NCBI GenBank assembly: GCA_012064415.1
Contig: SSNU01000168.1
Span: forward strand, 13,769-31,248
Reading direction: 5' to 3'
Length of the DNA stretch: 17,480 bases
DNA from: Gyrodactylus bullatarudis
Lineage: Eukaryota > Platyhelminthes > Monogenea > Gyrodactylidea > Gyrodactylidae
In this document: positions 8,181 to 15,721 of the stretch, one piece after another
Layout: every line of letters starts with the position of its first letter
Position numbering within the stretch: position 1 is the first letter of the stretch
Notes under the pieces: generated by a model
The model's database searches: none
What the model saw: the letters and a program-made list of their open reading frames with translations, nothing else
Told to the model about the DNA's origin: nothing
Made by a program: the position numbers and the translations under genes

Positions 8181-8188
8181 TTTATTCA
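8181..8188 (-). terminator. Poly(A) signal overlapping the stop of orphan paralogue 3
   Basis: The stop codon and the hexamer overlap in TGAATAAA: TGA is 8186-8188 and AATAAA 8181-8186. A signal placed this way would give a 3' UTR of only a few tens of bases, which fits the 142-bp gap to the next gene. The hexamer is common in AT-rich DNA, so use is not proven. Confidence 0.4.
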
Positions 8189-9454
8189 GTCAAAATACGT
8201 ATCAAACATGTTATTAAAAATGTTAATAATTTCTTTGAAATCTTGCAATTCTGCATAATGATAATTGTGATAAAAAGGTTCATTGAATAGAAAATCATTG
8301 GGATCTATGCAAAAGTATTGCTTCTTCAATTCCTGATCCTTGATCAAGTTATATAGGCCAAATATCCTTATATATCTCCGGGAAGATTCATTCGAGGTAA
8401 AGAGAATCTCAAGAAATCGAATTAGAGAATCACAGAGGCCATTTGAGTACTTGAACCTGTACATTCCTTCAATTATGTAGTTGACAAAAGAACCCATTTG
8501 ATTTAGGACCACTCCACAGTCTCCTCCAAGTAGATTAGGAACAAGATCAAAGAAATTTTTTTCAAATTTAAATGTGCCAGATTGTGAGAATGTAAGGTTA
8601 TCTTTGACTAGTTTAATCAATCCTTTCTTGCCATCGATAATCTTGTGCTCTTCGTAAAAATCTTTTATTTGCTGGATAGCATTCAGAATTAAATGAACAT
8701 TTTTGACACTTATGGTTGCGATGAAATTCTCGAGAAATTCATGTTGACTTTCCAGGGCGTATGAGATGAAATCCCTGTCGAGAAATCTATCAGTTCCAAA
8801 ATTCTCCTGCAACAACAAATTCATGTTACAAGCGAATTGTGAGACAAGCTTGAATCGTTGATTGGCTTCGAGAAAATTGTGCAATCGGTGAGGTTGAACT
8901 TTTACCTGGAACTTGTTTCGCCTAGGAAATATGAGCATTCCAAGCAAATCTTTCATATGATCCTGATGCTTTTTCAACAATTCTAATTTGCCTATGTAGT
9001 TTAGAATTTCCAGGGAATCAATTTCTTCGATTATAGCGGAAAAATCTTTTTTGGATAAAAAGAACTTGGAAAAATCGTAAGCTATCAAGTTAACATTCAA
9101 AGTTGTGAACTGGGAAAAGTTGAACTCTGAAAAGAAATGTGTATGCCAATGTTTGTCATGAATACGTCTTGTCCTAATGATGGCTAGGTACAAGAAATAA
9201 ACTTGTTTTACTTTTGAGACATCAATGTCAACCATGTTGATTAGTTCCGAGAGATACTTTATATCGTTACCAAAACACCAGGAAACATCATAAAAAATGT
9301 TGAAATCATGCGAATCATCGATTTCAAATTCCATTTCATAATTGTTAAATTCATCTTGGTAATCTTTTCCGTATCTATGATAACTTAATGGCTTGCCAAA
9401 GTACTTTGGATAATCAAAATAGTAATAATTTCTCTTTGAGTTAATTCCAGACAT
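8186..9454 (-). CDS. Orphan paralogue 3, 422 residues, first gene of the array
   Basis: Same unrecognised family. Motifs: DYQDEF (31-36), FEIDD (43-47), WCF (59-61), RTRR (94-97), YDFSKFFLSKKD (126-137), FGLYNLIK (365-372), and a tail with CIDPNDFLFNEP (382-393) and DFKEIINIF (403-411), which lines up with the tail of paralogue 1 (NIDSDD, KEP, GKEI). The D of the WCFD motif is G here. No membrane segment or signal peptide; intronless. The ATG at 9454 is preceded by a good TATA box (9497-9508), giving an expected 5' UTR of roughly 20-30 bases. Divergence among the three copies is large, so the duplications are not recent. Confidence 0.85.
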   Translation of the reverse strand: MSGINSKRNYYYFDYPKYFGKPLSYHRYGKDYQDEFNNYEMEFEIDDSHDFNIFYDVSWCFGNDIKYLSELINMVDIDVSKVKQVYFLYLAIIRTRRIHDKHWHTHFFSEFNFSQFTTLNVNLIAYDFSKFFLSKKDFSAIIEEIDSLEILNYIGKLELLKKHQDHMKDLLGMLIFPRRNKFQVKVQPHRLHNFLEANQRFKLVSQFACNMNLLLQENFGTDRFLDRDFISYALESQHEFLENFIATISVKNVHLILNAIQQIKDFYEEHKIIDGKKGLIKLVKDNLTFSQSGTFKFEKNFFDLVPNLLGGDCGVVLNQMGSFVNYIIEGMYRFKYSNGLCDSLIRFLEILFTSNESSRRYIRIFGLYNLIKDQELKKQYFCIDPNDFLFNEPFYHNYHYAELQDFKEIINIFNNMFDTYFD

Positions 9455-9496
9455 CTAGTAACATCCGCATTTTAATATTAAATTTTCAAAACAGAT

Positions 9497-9515
9497 GCTT
9501 TTATACACTAATCGT
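9497..9515 (-). promoter_or_regulatory. TATA box of orphan paralogue 3
   Basis: On the minus strand ACGATTAG (9508-9515) runs directly into GTGTATAAAAGC (9497-9508). The TATA lies about 45 bp from the ATG. ACGATTAG also precedes the TATA-like run of paralogue 1. Confidence 0.6.
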
Positions 9516-9582
9516 TTCTTTTAACAGTTACATTTCTAATTTTTTATGATGATAACATTGTTTTCATTTATTTTCGTGGAGT

Positions 9583-9594
9583 TACTTCCAAGTA
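9583..9594 (-). promoter_or_regulatory. Palindromic upstream motif of orphan paralogue 3
   Basis: TACTTGGAAGTA on the minus strand, identical to the copy at 8148-8159. It lies about 130 bp from the start codon and about 75 bp before the TATA box, further than in the other two genes. Confidence 0.5.
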
Positions 9595-9599
9595 AACCT

Positions 9600-10183
9600 A
9601 TTAACATTATTTAAATTTAATTTTGCGAATTCATTCAAAAAGTTTAAAATGCTTGTGATTCAGAATGGATTAAGTCACTTAATTTTACAGGTTCGTGGGT
9701 AACGGGTTCTTCTAATTCTCTTCTATTTAAACTTTTGATATTACTTTCCATCATCAACTCATCAGTCAACAGTTTCAAAACAAATCAGCGATGTTGATGA
9801 TAACATAAAAAATTGTCTTTCAGATTACTGTTGGTTAATCTCAAGAAATTAATAAAAATTTACGTAGCCTCTATTTTCATTGGCTGAGTAATTAAAATGA
9901 CCTCTAATCTGATTTGTTGTTGTCATGTGACTCCATGATTCACCTGCAATGAGGATTTTTACTTGAGAATTATATTTTGATTAATGAAGTAAGATTTTAT
10001 CAATATAAAAACTACTTAATTTTAAATAGAATTTAAATGTTTGCAATAAAACCCAGGAAAAAGGATTTTTGACGTGAATCAGAAATAATTCCAAATTTTG
10101 CAAAAGCCTCATTTTACGGTTAAAAGATGACGTCTGATTGATGTGAAAATGGTCTCAATCGAAAGATAATAAAATTTAGAAAA
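9600..10183. other. Intergenic stretch, no gene seen
   Basis: No convincing frame. A plus-strand TATTTAAA (9723-9730) followed about 30 bp later by CATCAGTC (an arthropod-initiator-like sequence) could be a weak promoter, but no frame follows. The end at 9625-9650 might be a decayed tail of a fourth paralogue (minus-strand HFKLFE then stop), too short to support. Confidence 0.4.
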
Positions 10184-10270
10184 GTGAAAAAAAATTTGGA
10201 ATTTTACTTATTTAAAGGCGTGAGTCATGTCCAAAAAATTCAAATTTTCACTGATTTTATACATTTATAC
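10184..10270 (+). repeat. 87-bp direct repeat, copy 1
   Basis: From GTGAAAAAAAATTTGG to TTTTATACATTTATAC, this matches 10663-10750 with two substitutions and one A insertion. Both copies contain AAAGGCGTGAGT and CACTGATTTTAT. They enclose about 390 bp of sequence that is less AT-rich. Confidence 0.85.
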
Positions 10271-10320
10271 CAATAAATTTTATTCAACTTATTGTTTTTC
10301 GCATTTTTTTCTACTTCCAG

Positions 10321-10456
10321 CGCCACTTTCACACATCAAACCAATCAGGTGAGAAATAATGCAAGATCAAGCCAACCTACGATTAAGGAAAATGAAGAGA
10401 AGAAAACGAACAAAGTATGTATATTATACGCAAACGGAAAAGGCACAGTAGGCAGT
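10321..10456 (+). other. Exon-like fragment, function unknown
   Basis: A strong acceptor-like TTTTTTTCTACTTCCAG ends at 10320, and CAATCAG|GTGAGA (donor-like) follows after 28 bases. Reading through instead, a frame gives ATFTHQTNQVRNNARSSQ then PTIKENEEKKTNKVCILYA before a TAA (around 10459). The composition is less AT-rich than the flanks. I recognise no domain. It may be a micro-exon, an exon of an unknown plus-strand gene, or part of the composite repeat. Confidence 0.25.
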
Positions 10457-10459
10457 TAC

Positions 10460-10620
10460 TAATGGATGGATTCCTAAAGTGCAAAGAGGGCCCAAGCCTG
10501 GAGAAGAGACGAAAGTAAAGCCGCCTGGAAATAGGAATTTCAACTCTTCACCCTCCCTGAGCAGTGAACCTTTGAACCAATGGAAGGGCAGAAATATTAT
10601 GCAATGTACTATATATATAT
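10460..10620 (+). other. Patch richer in G+C between direct repeats
   Basis: This patch is close to half G+C, in contrast to the neighbourhood (GGGCCCAAGCCTGGAGAAG, then CCGCCTGGAAATAGG, then CACCCTCCCTGAGCAG). A frame through it (KVQRGPKPGEETKVKPPGN) is open to 10694 but shows no known domain. Foreign or retroelement origin, such as an untranslated or repeat region, is a reasonable inference. Confidence 0.35.
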
Positions 10621-10622
10621 TT

Positions 10623-10662
10623 AGTCCGGGATTAAGTCTGATGAGACCCGGCGAAATAAAAC
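10623..10662 (+). ncRNA. Hammerhead-core-like sequence with a strong hairpin
   Basis: The sequence has CTGATGAG followed by ACCCGG and CGAAA (10638-10656), the order of the hammerhead ribozyme core. A GTC lies 11 bases upstream. However, the expected stem II between the two core boxes is very weak (one G-C pair plus a mismatch), and stems I and III do not pair well. A different fold, CCGG/CCGG enclosing GTCT-GATG-AGAC, is more stable. Penelope-like elements are known to carry hammerhead motifs in their terminal repeats, and degenerate CTGA(A/T)GA...CGAAAC motifs occur at their ends, so this may be a decayed relic. Confidence 0.3.
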
Positions 10663-10750
10663 GTGATAAAAAATTTGGAATTTTACTTATTTAAAGGCGT
10701 GAGTTATGTCCAAAAAAATTCAAATTTTCACTGATTTTATACATTTATAC
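10663..10750 (+). repeat. 87-bp direct repeat, copy 2 (88 bp)
   Basis: Second copy of the repeat at 10184-10270, starting GTGATAAAAAATTTGG. It follows the hammerhead-like core directly and leads into the basic open frame at 10695-10949. Confidence 0.85.
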
Positions 10751-10949
10751 ATTAAAAGCAGCTGAAGCATACCTTATCAATCATCACAAACTAAATCTAT
10801 GTGTCCAAAAAAATCATGTAAAACCAATGAGCTTACCTAAACCAAGGGAAAGAAATCTACCTGCATCCCAACCCCCTCTAAAGAAGAGAAGACGAGAAGA
10901 GGTAGACACAAATTTACAAATAACACAATTCTTCACAGCAACTCAATAG
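10695..10949 (+). CDS. Short basic frame with NLS-like and PIP-box-like end; probably a last exon or remnant
   Basis: A frame of 84 codons ends in TAG at 10947-10949; an ATG at 10827 would give a 40-residue product. Past the repeat it reads LKAAEAYLINHHKLNLCVQK, then KPMSLPKPRERNLPASQ, then PPLKKRRREE and NLQITQFFTATQ. KKRRRE is a good basic nuclear-localisation-type stretch. NLQITQFF fits the hydrophobic half of a PCNA-interacting box (x-x-x-I-x-x-F-F), but Asn replaces the usual first Gln. An acceptor-like AAAAG at about 10758 and a branch-like CACTGAT upstream would make it a 3' exon. Function cannot be assigned. Confidence 0.35.
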   Translation, partial: RRELCPKKFKFSLILYIYTLKAAEAYLINHHKLNLCVQKNHVKPMSLPKPRERNLPASQPPLKKRRREEVDTNLQITQFFTATQ

Positions 10950-10950
10950 T

Positions 10951-11304
10951 TAACATATTTTGGTACATATATTTATATACCATATTTTATTGACACTTTT
11001 CTAAACTTTAAAAAATTTTACACTGTAATTATTATCACTTGAAATGTAAAGAATAATGTATTTTCAAACTTTAACAGTTCTTACCTGGTAACAGGTAGGA
11101 ACCAATTGGAAAAATTGTAAATCTTGACCAATAAGGTCTACTTTATTATTTGTTTAACCAGTATTTATATGGCATGTATCACACTGATGAGTATGCCCGA
11201 AATAGAGATCTTTATTTGTGAAATAATCTGGCATCTTCTTATTTCATTAAATATGACATCGGTAGCTCAGCTCAAAACTAATGTTAAAGAACACCTCAAC
11301 CAGT
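10951..11304. other. AT-rich stretch between the basic frame and the LINE
   Basis: No supported gene. Near 11083 the sequence ACCTGGTAACAGGT is a small dyad. GGTAGCTCAG at 11261-11270 resembles a tRNA A box but has no acceptor stem or B box. Confidence 0.4.
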
Positions 11305-11305
11305 T

Positions 11306-11863
11306 AAACACAATTAAATAATTATTAAGTTTTTTCTTAAGTGGAGTTATGTAGTTCATAAATTTAATCATATTGGTGGCAGTGCTTTCCCCAGTCAAGA
11401 ACACATGTTGGGTTTTATCTGGGAAAGGATGTGGCAATGCTTTTGAGATTTCATTTCTTAAAAAGCGGTCGAGTATGGAAAGAAAGATATTTAAAGATGA
11501 GATTGGCCTTAGATCAGAGAAATCAGAGTATTTTTTAACCTTTGGAATAGGCGTTATTTTAATAATAAGCCATTCGTTTGGGAGTATGCATGATGAGATG
11601 CAACAATTCAAAAATTGGACTAAAGAAATTAAGAAAGACAGGGGTAAGTTAAATAATAAATTTAGGGAATTAAAATGTGAATCAAGTCTATTTTTGTTTT
11701 TGCAATTTTCATAGATCAGATTCAAGTCGTTCAGAGTCATGAGAGGAGGAGTATTATGAGTTGCGATATTATCAATTTTTTCTTCATTATTAAAAGTTGA
11801 TATGAAGTAATCATTTATTTTATCACAAATTTGCTGGTCAGGGAGGTTAGTAAAATTAGTAAT
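11306..11863 (-). pseudogene. Reverse transcriptase N-terminal part (truncated)
   Basis: The frame after the second stop reads DKINDYFISTF, then SSCILPNEWLIIKITPIPKV, then SDFSDLRPISSLNIFLS and FLTGESTATNMIKF. These match RT blocks 0-2 of LINEs: LPxxWKxxxIxPIPK, DFxxxRPISLLxxxxK and the QxGFRxxxSTxxAL region. The frame then reads NNYLIVF and turns into NWLRCSL, where motif A (xxLDFSKAFD) should begin. Motifs A to E including the FADD box are absent, so it cannot be active. Confidence 0.85.
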
Positions 11864-11866
11864 TTA

Positions 11867-12808
11867 GGAAGTTTTGCTGATATTGAGCAATTTCCTGAAT
11901 TTTGACCAGTCTTTTTGGGGATTAGACTTAAGGTCATTAGAGACATTAGCCTCAAAGGACTTTAAAGAAATAAAATTAAGTTTAGAGTAATGGTTTATAT
12001 ATTTTTGAGAATTGATTGTAATTCGAGATGATTTAAGGATGAGGCAATAAAACAGTTCAAAATTAAAATTATTTTTTTCAAATAAACTATCAAGAGCAGA
12101 TTGAACTAGGTTATTACATATTTTGAAGTCAACTGTTATTTTTGTTTTTTGATAGAAGGTTGAATGATTGGATAGGGAAAAATTAAAAAGTAACAAGTTG
12201 TGATCCGAGAATGGAACAACGTGAGAGGTAGCTCGGAAAAAAAAGTTAGAAAATATTAGATCAAGAATGTTGTCATTACGAGTTGGTGTATTGACTATTT
12301 GGTCGAGTTTGAACTTTGATAATAGTTTATCAAAAATATTAGGAATAACAGGTGAATTATTAAAGGTTGGAAAGTTAAAGTCTCCTAAAATTGTTAGGTT
12401 TTTACTAGTGTTTACTAATGAGTAGACATGAGAATAGAGACAATTATCAGGGATATAGCATTTGCTACTCATAGGGGGTCTGTATAGTAAAAGAAAATTA
12501 TAGAGCGAGCTATCTATAGCTACTTTGATGAAAATAAATTGAAATGGAGAGGATAAAGCGTGATTAGAGATAACTTTTATTGAATTATGTAAATAGATAC
12601 GAACTCCACCACCAGTAGATTCTAGTCTATCAGCCCTAAGAAAAATATAGTCAGAAATGTTTAAAATAGAATCAGAAATGGAATGGTTTAACCAGGTTTC
12701 AGTAATGAAAAAAATGGACGGCTTGAATTTCGTAATCAAATGTTTAATATGAAATAGAGTGTTTTGGGAAAGTAAGGATCTTACATTAAGAAGGAAAAAC
12801 CAGAATGA
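11867..12808 (-). pseudogene. LINE endonuclease domain (EEP fold) remnant
   Basis: Between the two stops the frame contains the motifs of the exonuclease-endonuclease-phosphatase fold: LNVRSL (start), FFITETWLNHS (catalytic Glu), RLESTGGGVRIYLHNS, NLTILGDFNFP (GDFN), RNDNILDLIFSN and PFSDHNLLLFN (SDH with the catalytic His). All the usual catalytic residues are still visible. Role when intact: nicking target DNA for target-primed reverse transcription. The domain ends in KDWSKFRKLLNISKTS, the usual Trp-containing linker to the RT, before the TAA at 11864-11866. Confidence 0.88.
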
Positions 12809-12811
12809 TTA

Positions 12812-13153
12812 AGGAAAAAACTTATCAGGCTTACTCATAATCGTGTTGGTTTGGACATCGAGCGACGGCAAAGCTCTGGAATTGTCAGATGCATCAAGGT
12901 CTATTTTAGAAAAGGAAAAATTGGTAATATCGATATGAAACGGGGCATCAAGTTCAGTAATTGAATCGTCATGTCCTGAGCCATGCTTAACACGGTCATT
13001 GGGGGGAGGTAGATTATATGGTATAGAGTTTTCCTTATCTTCACAGAGCGACTGACAAGGATTAATTGTGAGCCTATGGACGTCTAAACTACCCAACCAA
13101 TATTCATAAAATTTTAACCAGTTATAGATTACCCCAGGTAGCGTAAAAAATTT
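12812..13153 (-). pseudogene. LINE leader peptide upstream of the endonuclease
   Basis: The 114-codon stretch is in the same frame as the endonuclease, separated by a single TAA (12809-12811). It reads TLPGVIYNWLKFYEYWLGSL, then CEDKENSIPYNLPPPND and SKPDKFFP. It has no zinc knuckle or other known domain. It may be the N-terminus of ORF2 cut by a nonsense mutation, or the end of ORF1 with a stop directly before ORF2. Confidence 0.5.
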
Positions 13154-13156
13154 CTA

Positions 13157-13679
13157 GATTTGGTCTTAGTTGGGCCGTAATCTCGATCACAACCGAAAAA
13201 GTGGCTGACCAATCATATGGCTTCATTTTTCACACGTAAGCTTGCTTCTCATTGGTCCAATCTAATTTCTTCGTCTTCATACAAAAATAAAAGCTTTTTC
13301 AGTTTCAAATGAGAGACTCATTTAGAGGATTTGAAAGTCAAGTGGATATTTAGTAATAAAGCTTATATTTCACCGGATCTCTTCAGACTATTACACCGGC
13401 TAGATATAATGTTTCAATAGTATCCTCTGATTGGCTCTATCATTCCAGAGTACCACAGCTTTTTCGAATATTAGGAAACACTGCGTAGTGGATTCGGATC
13501 AGCTAGTTATGTTTAAATAAAATATAGATATTTGAATTAAAATTTCTAGTTTTAATTGATTTTCAATTCAGATACGCAGATCCAACGAGTTTTAAGTAAT
13601 GATTTTGACTTTTAGAAATTCCTGGATCTAGGTCAAATTCAATCAGTACAGTTGGATCACATGGAAATTAATAGAATGA
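13157..13679. other. Intergenic stretch with CCAAT boxes, no gene seen
   Basis: Plus-strand GACCAATCA (13208-13216) and ATTGGTCCAAT (13252-13262), then AAAATAAAAGC around 13283 and TCAGTTTC at about 13299 look promoter-like, but no frame follows on the plus strand. Another ATTGG occurs at about 13431. Confidence 0.35.
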
Positions 13680-13687
13680 ATAGATAC
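13680..13687 (+). repeat. 8-bp target-site duplication, left
   Basis: ATAGATAC directly before the inverted repeat of the MITE; repeated at 14134-14141. Confidence 0.8.
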
Positions 13688-14133
13688 TAGACTTGGACGA
13701 AATTTTTTAAAATTACCAAAATCGCCCATCGATATGAAAAAATAAACTATTTAAATATAATCCCATCAAATTTCGCTTCAAAATACCTTTCCATGCTTCT
13801 GGAATGAGATAAACAAAATTTTCAAATTTAGAGCGTTTTTTATTGTTTTATATTTATAATTTTAACTTGAATTCACATTATTTATTTACATAAAGTTGTA
13901 AAAATGACTTAAATCCTATTGAAATTGTTTTTTTTTCAATAACTCAAAACGAAATTTCTCATGAATATTACAATTTTGATAGGTCAAAAAAATCGTTTTA
14001 AAATGTAAAAGGTTTCACAATTTTGTTTATCTTATTCCAGAAGCATGGATAGGTATTTTGAAGCGAAATTTGGTGGAATTATATTTAAATACTTAAAGAT
14101 TTAAGTAATTTTGCAAATTTTCGTCCAAGTCTA
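13688..14133. mobile_element. hAT-like foldback MITE with 8-bp duplications
   Basis: The ends are TAGACTTGGACGAA and TTCGTCCAAGTCTA, perfect reverse complements, followed by long imperfect arms: AAATTTCGCTTCAAAATACC and CATGCTTCTGGAATGAGAT on the left (to about 13845) against GGTATTTTGAAGCGAAATTT and ATCTTATTCCAGAAGCATG on the right (from about 13990). The flanking 8 bp (ATAGATAC) are identical on both sides, as hAT insertions produce. It has no transposase frame. It sits about 580 bp downstream of the transporter stop. Confidence 0.85.
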
Positions 14134-14141
14134 ATAGATAC
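14134..14141 (+). repeat. 8-bp target-site duplication, right
   Basis: ATAGATAC directly after the MITE; identical to 13680-13687. Confidence 0.8.
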
Positions 14142-14709
14142 TACTGTCATTATAGACGTATTTCATAGATTTTTTCACAAAATTTCTATCATAAGATTGA
14201 CGAAAATGAACAAAGAAATAATGATAATAATGATTACATTCGAAAGAATTTATTTGTTTCCATCAATTTGACAATACAGTATTTCTTTTGCTTCTTAAAT
14301 CTAAAGTCAATTTATATATATTTACTAGAGAATTGAACTAACATAATGATAATATTCTAAACTTGTAATCTTTTCTCAAAGTACATCATTTTTTTAATTT
14401 AAAAGTTGACTGGTCACAGAGATAGTTTGTAATTCGATTACCCGTGTCTATCAATCTTTAAAAGAATTTTATCTCTTGAATAAAGGAGGGACGCAGTATC
14501 TCACAATTTTGTCATTTTTCTGTCATAAATGAATAGTTTTTTGTTTGGTTTTTTACATCAAAAAATGGTTTATAATAAGAATTTTTAATCATCTCTAGTT
14601 ATTCAATAGAAAAACTTGCAAGAGATTTTTCTAAATAGATTCTTAATTATCATTTAAAAGTTTCAAGTTATGTCCTTTTCATGTGTATCTGGATTTTTAT
14701 TTGTCTGAA
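14142..14709 (-). other. 3' flank / probable 3' UTR of the transporter gene
   Basis: AT-rich with no other gene. Minus-strand AATAAA hexamers occur at 14696-14701 (9 bp after the stop) and 14249-14254; either could be the poly(A) signal. Confidence 0.4.
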
Positions 14710-15472
14710 TTATTCCTTAAGATTAACCATCTCTATTGTTGGATTTGTTTTGTTCAATGGTAATGACTCTTCGTTTTCCTCTCTGTTTTGCAGAGCTTCA
14801 TGTTCATGTCGTGTACGCTCTAACTCCTCTCGGCACAAATGAGCGACCAGACCAGCACCAAATGCATCACCCATTATATTGACAGATGTCCTTAAACGAT
14901 CCCTGTATATATGTGAATAAAGATTACATATTCTCAAGGATATAAAACACATATATATTAGGTAATATCTTCTCTCAACCAATTAGATTTGAGTACGTAC
15001 TAGTTAAGGATTTATCAAGATGATTCATTGAAATTACTCATACTAAAGGAAAGTCTTCGAATACAATAAATACTACTTATAATAAAAATAAACTAAATTC
15101 AAGATTAACTTACAGTAGCCAATCTACAGCAAGAATTAAGGAGACATCTGCAGTTGGTAGATTGACTGATGTTAATACCAAAATCATGGTAACTAGACCA
15201 GCTGAAGGAACGGATGCTGCTCCTATTGCAGCCAATGTGGCAGTTAAACTGAAACAAAATCATTACAATACAGATACAAGAATGGGGAAAATTCTCCAAA
15301 TTACCTAACAATGACTAATTTTCCAAACGACAAGGGAATATCGTTGACCTGGGCAATAAATATTGATGCAACGGCCTCATAGAGAGCTGTACCATCCATG
15401 TTAATTGTAGCTCCGATTGGTAGAACGAAACGTGTCACTCTACTATCAATTTTGAGGTTTTCCTCTAAACAT
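14710..15472 (-). CDS. Excitatory amino acid transporter (SLC1/EAAT), last three exons
   Basis: Na+-coupled uptake of glutamate/aspartate across the plasma membrane. Exons on the minus strand: 15472-15305 (168 bp), 15248-15114 (135 bp), 14902-14710; introns of 56 bp and 211 bp have GT/AG ends and all phases join. Exon 1 here encodes [18 protein letters not shown] and the TM7 signature [14 protein letters not shown]. Exon 2 encodes hairpin 2 ([16 protein letters not shown]) and the start of TM8 (AVDWLL). Exon 3 encodes [18 protein letters not shown] and a hydrophilic cytoplasmic tail ending MVNLKE. The TM8 Asp, Arg, Thr and Asn that bind substrate (D394, R397, T398 and N401 in GltPh) are all present; the Arg indicates acidic amino acid rather than neutral (ASCT) transport. 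The first codon is split (xxA), so earlier exons lie beyond 17480. No PDZ-type end is seen. Confidence 0.95.
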
Positions 15473-15580
15473 CTGAGAAAAAAATGAAATCAAAACTTTT
15501 CAATCAAAAAAAGCTATTCTCGATGAATTTGTCAATTCAAGATTTTTACAAAAATCTCATTTTTCCATCAAGGTATCAAA

Positions 15581-15721
15581 ACATGATTATTTATACCTCT
15601 CTGCCCCAAATAGTGAACCAATGAGCGTCGAGTATTTATTGACCAATCAGGAATAAGCATCCTGAAATCAAAATTCTTTCTATCCCTAACACTTTCCTGC
15701 TGTATAAAAATTACTATTTTC
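15581..15721 (-). repeat. 141-bp near-perfect inverted repeat, left arm
   Basis: This is the reverse complement of 16631-16771 with one mismatch (position 15586). The arms are separated by 909 bp. On the minus strand the arm holds GATTGGTCA (CCAAT box, 15643-15647), CATTGGTTC (15618-15622) and TATAAATA (15588-15595), in promoter order, pointing towards the transporter exons. Such identity suggests a recent origin or gene conversion. Confidence 0.9.
15588..15650 (-). promoter_or_regulatory. CCAAT-CCAAT-TATA array in the left arm
   Basis: Two CCAAT boxes (25 bp apart) stand about 25-50 bp before TATAAATA on the minus strand, the spacing expected of a strong RNA polymerase II promoter. No convincing coding frame follows to the left; the transporter exon starts 116 bp away. 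Confidence 0.35.

Larger units (their letters stand above)
11306..13153 (-). mobile_element. Dead CR1/Jockey-type non-LTR retrotransposon, 3' part missing
   Basis: One minus-strand frame runs from 13153 (after a TAG at 13154-13156) to about 11306, broken only by TAA codons at 12809-12811 and 11864-11866. In order it encodes a non-conserved leader, an apurinic-type endonuclease and the first third of a reverse transcriptase. Unusually for a LINE, the 5' side is preserved and the 3' side (RT palm with the catalytic Asp residues, 3' UTR, tail) is missing, pointing to a later deletion or rearrangement rather than 5' truncation at insertion. No target duplication could be found. The CR1/Jockey/L2 assignment rests on the motif style. 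Confidence 0.8.

Noticed and set aside
10127..10180. Second hammerhead-like core (TCTGATTGATG...CGAAAG)
   Set aside because: The CTGATGA box is interrupted by an extra T and the spacing is too long; no stem II forms.
11261..11310. tRNA-like GGTAGCTCAG
   Set aside because: No acceptor stem, no anticodon arm and no GGTTCRA B box at the right distance.
11373..11714. 113-codon plus-strand frame
   Set aside because: Antisense to the reverse transcriptase remnant; no independent motif.
13200..13310. CCAAT/TATA-like promoter on the plus strand
   Set aside because: TATA to initiator distance is too short and no coding frame follows; kept only as a note on the intergenic stretch.
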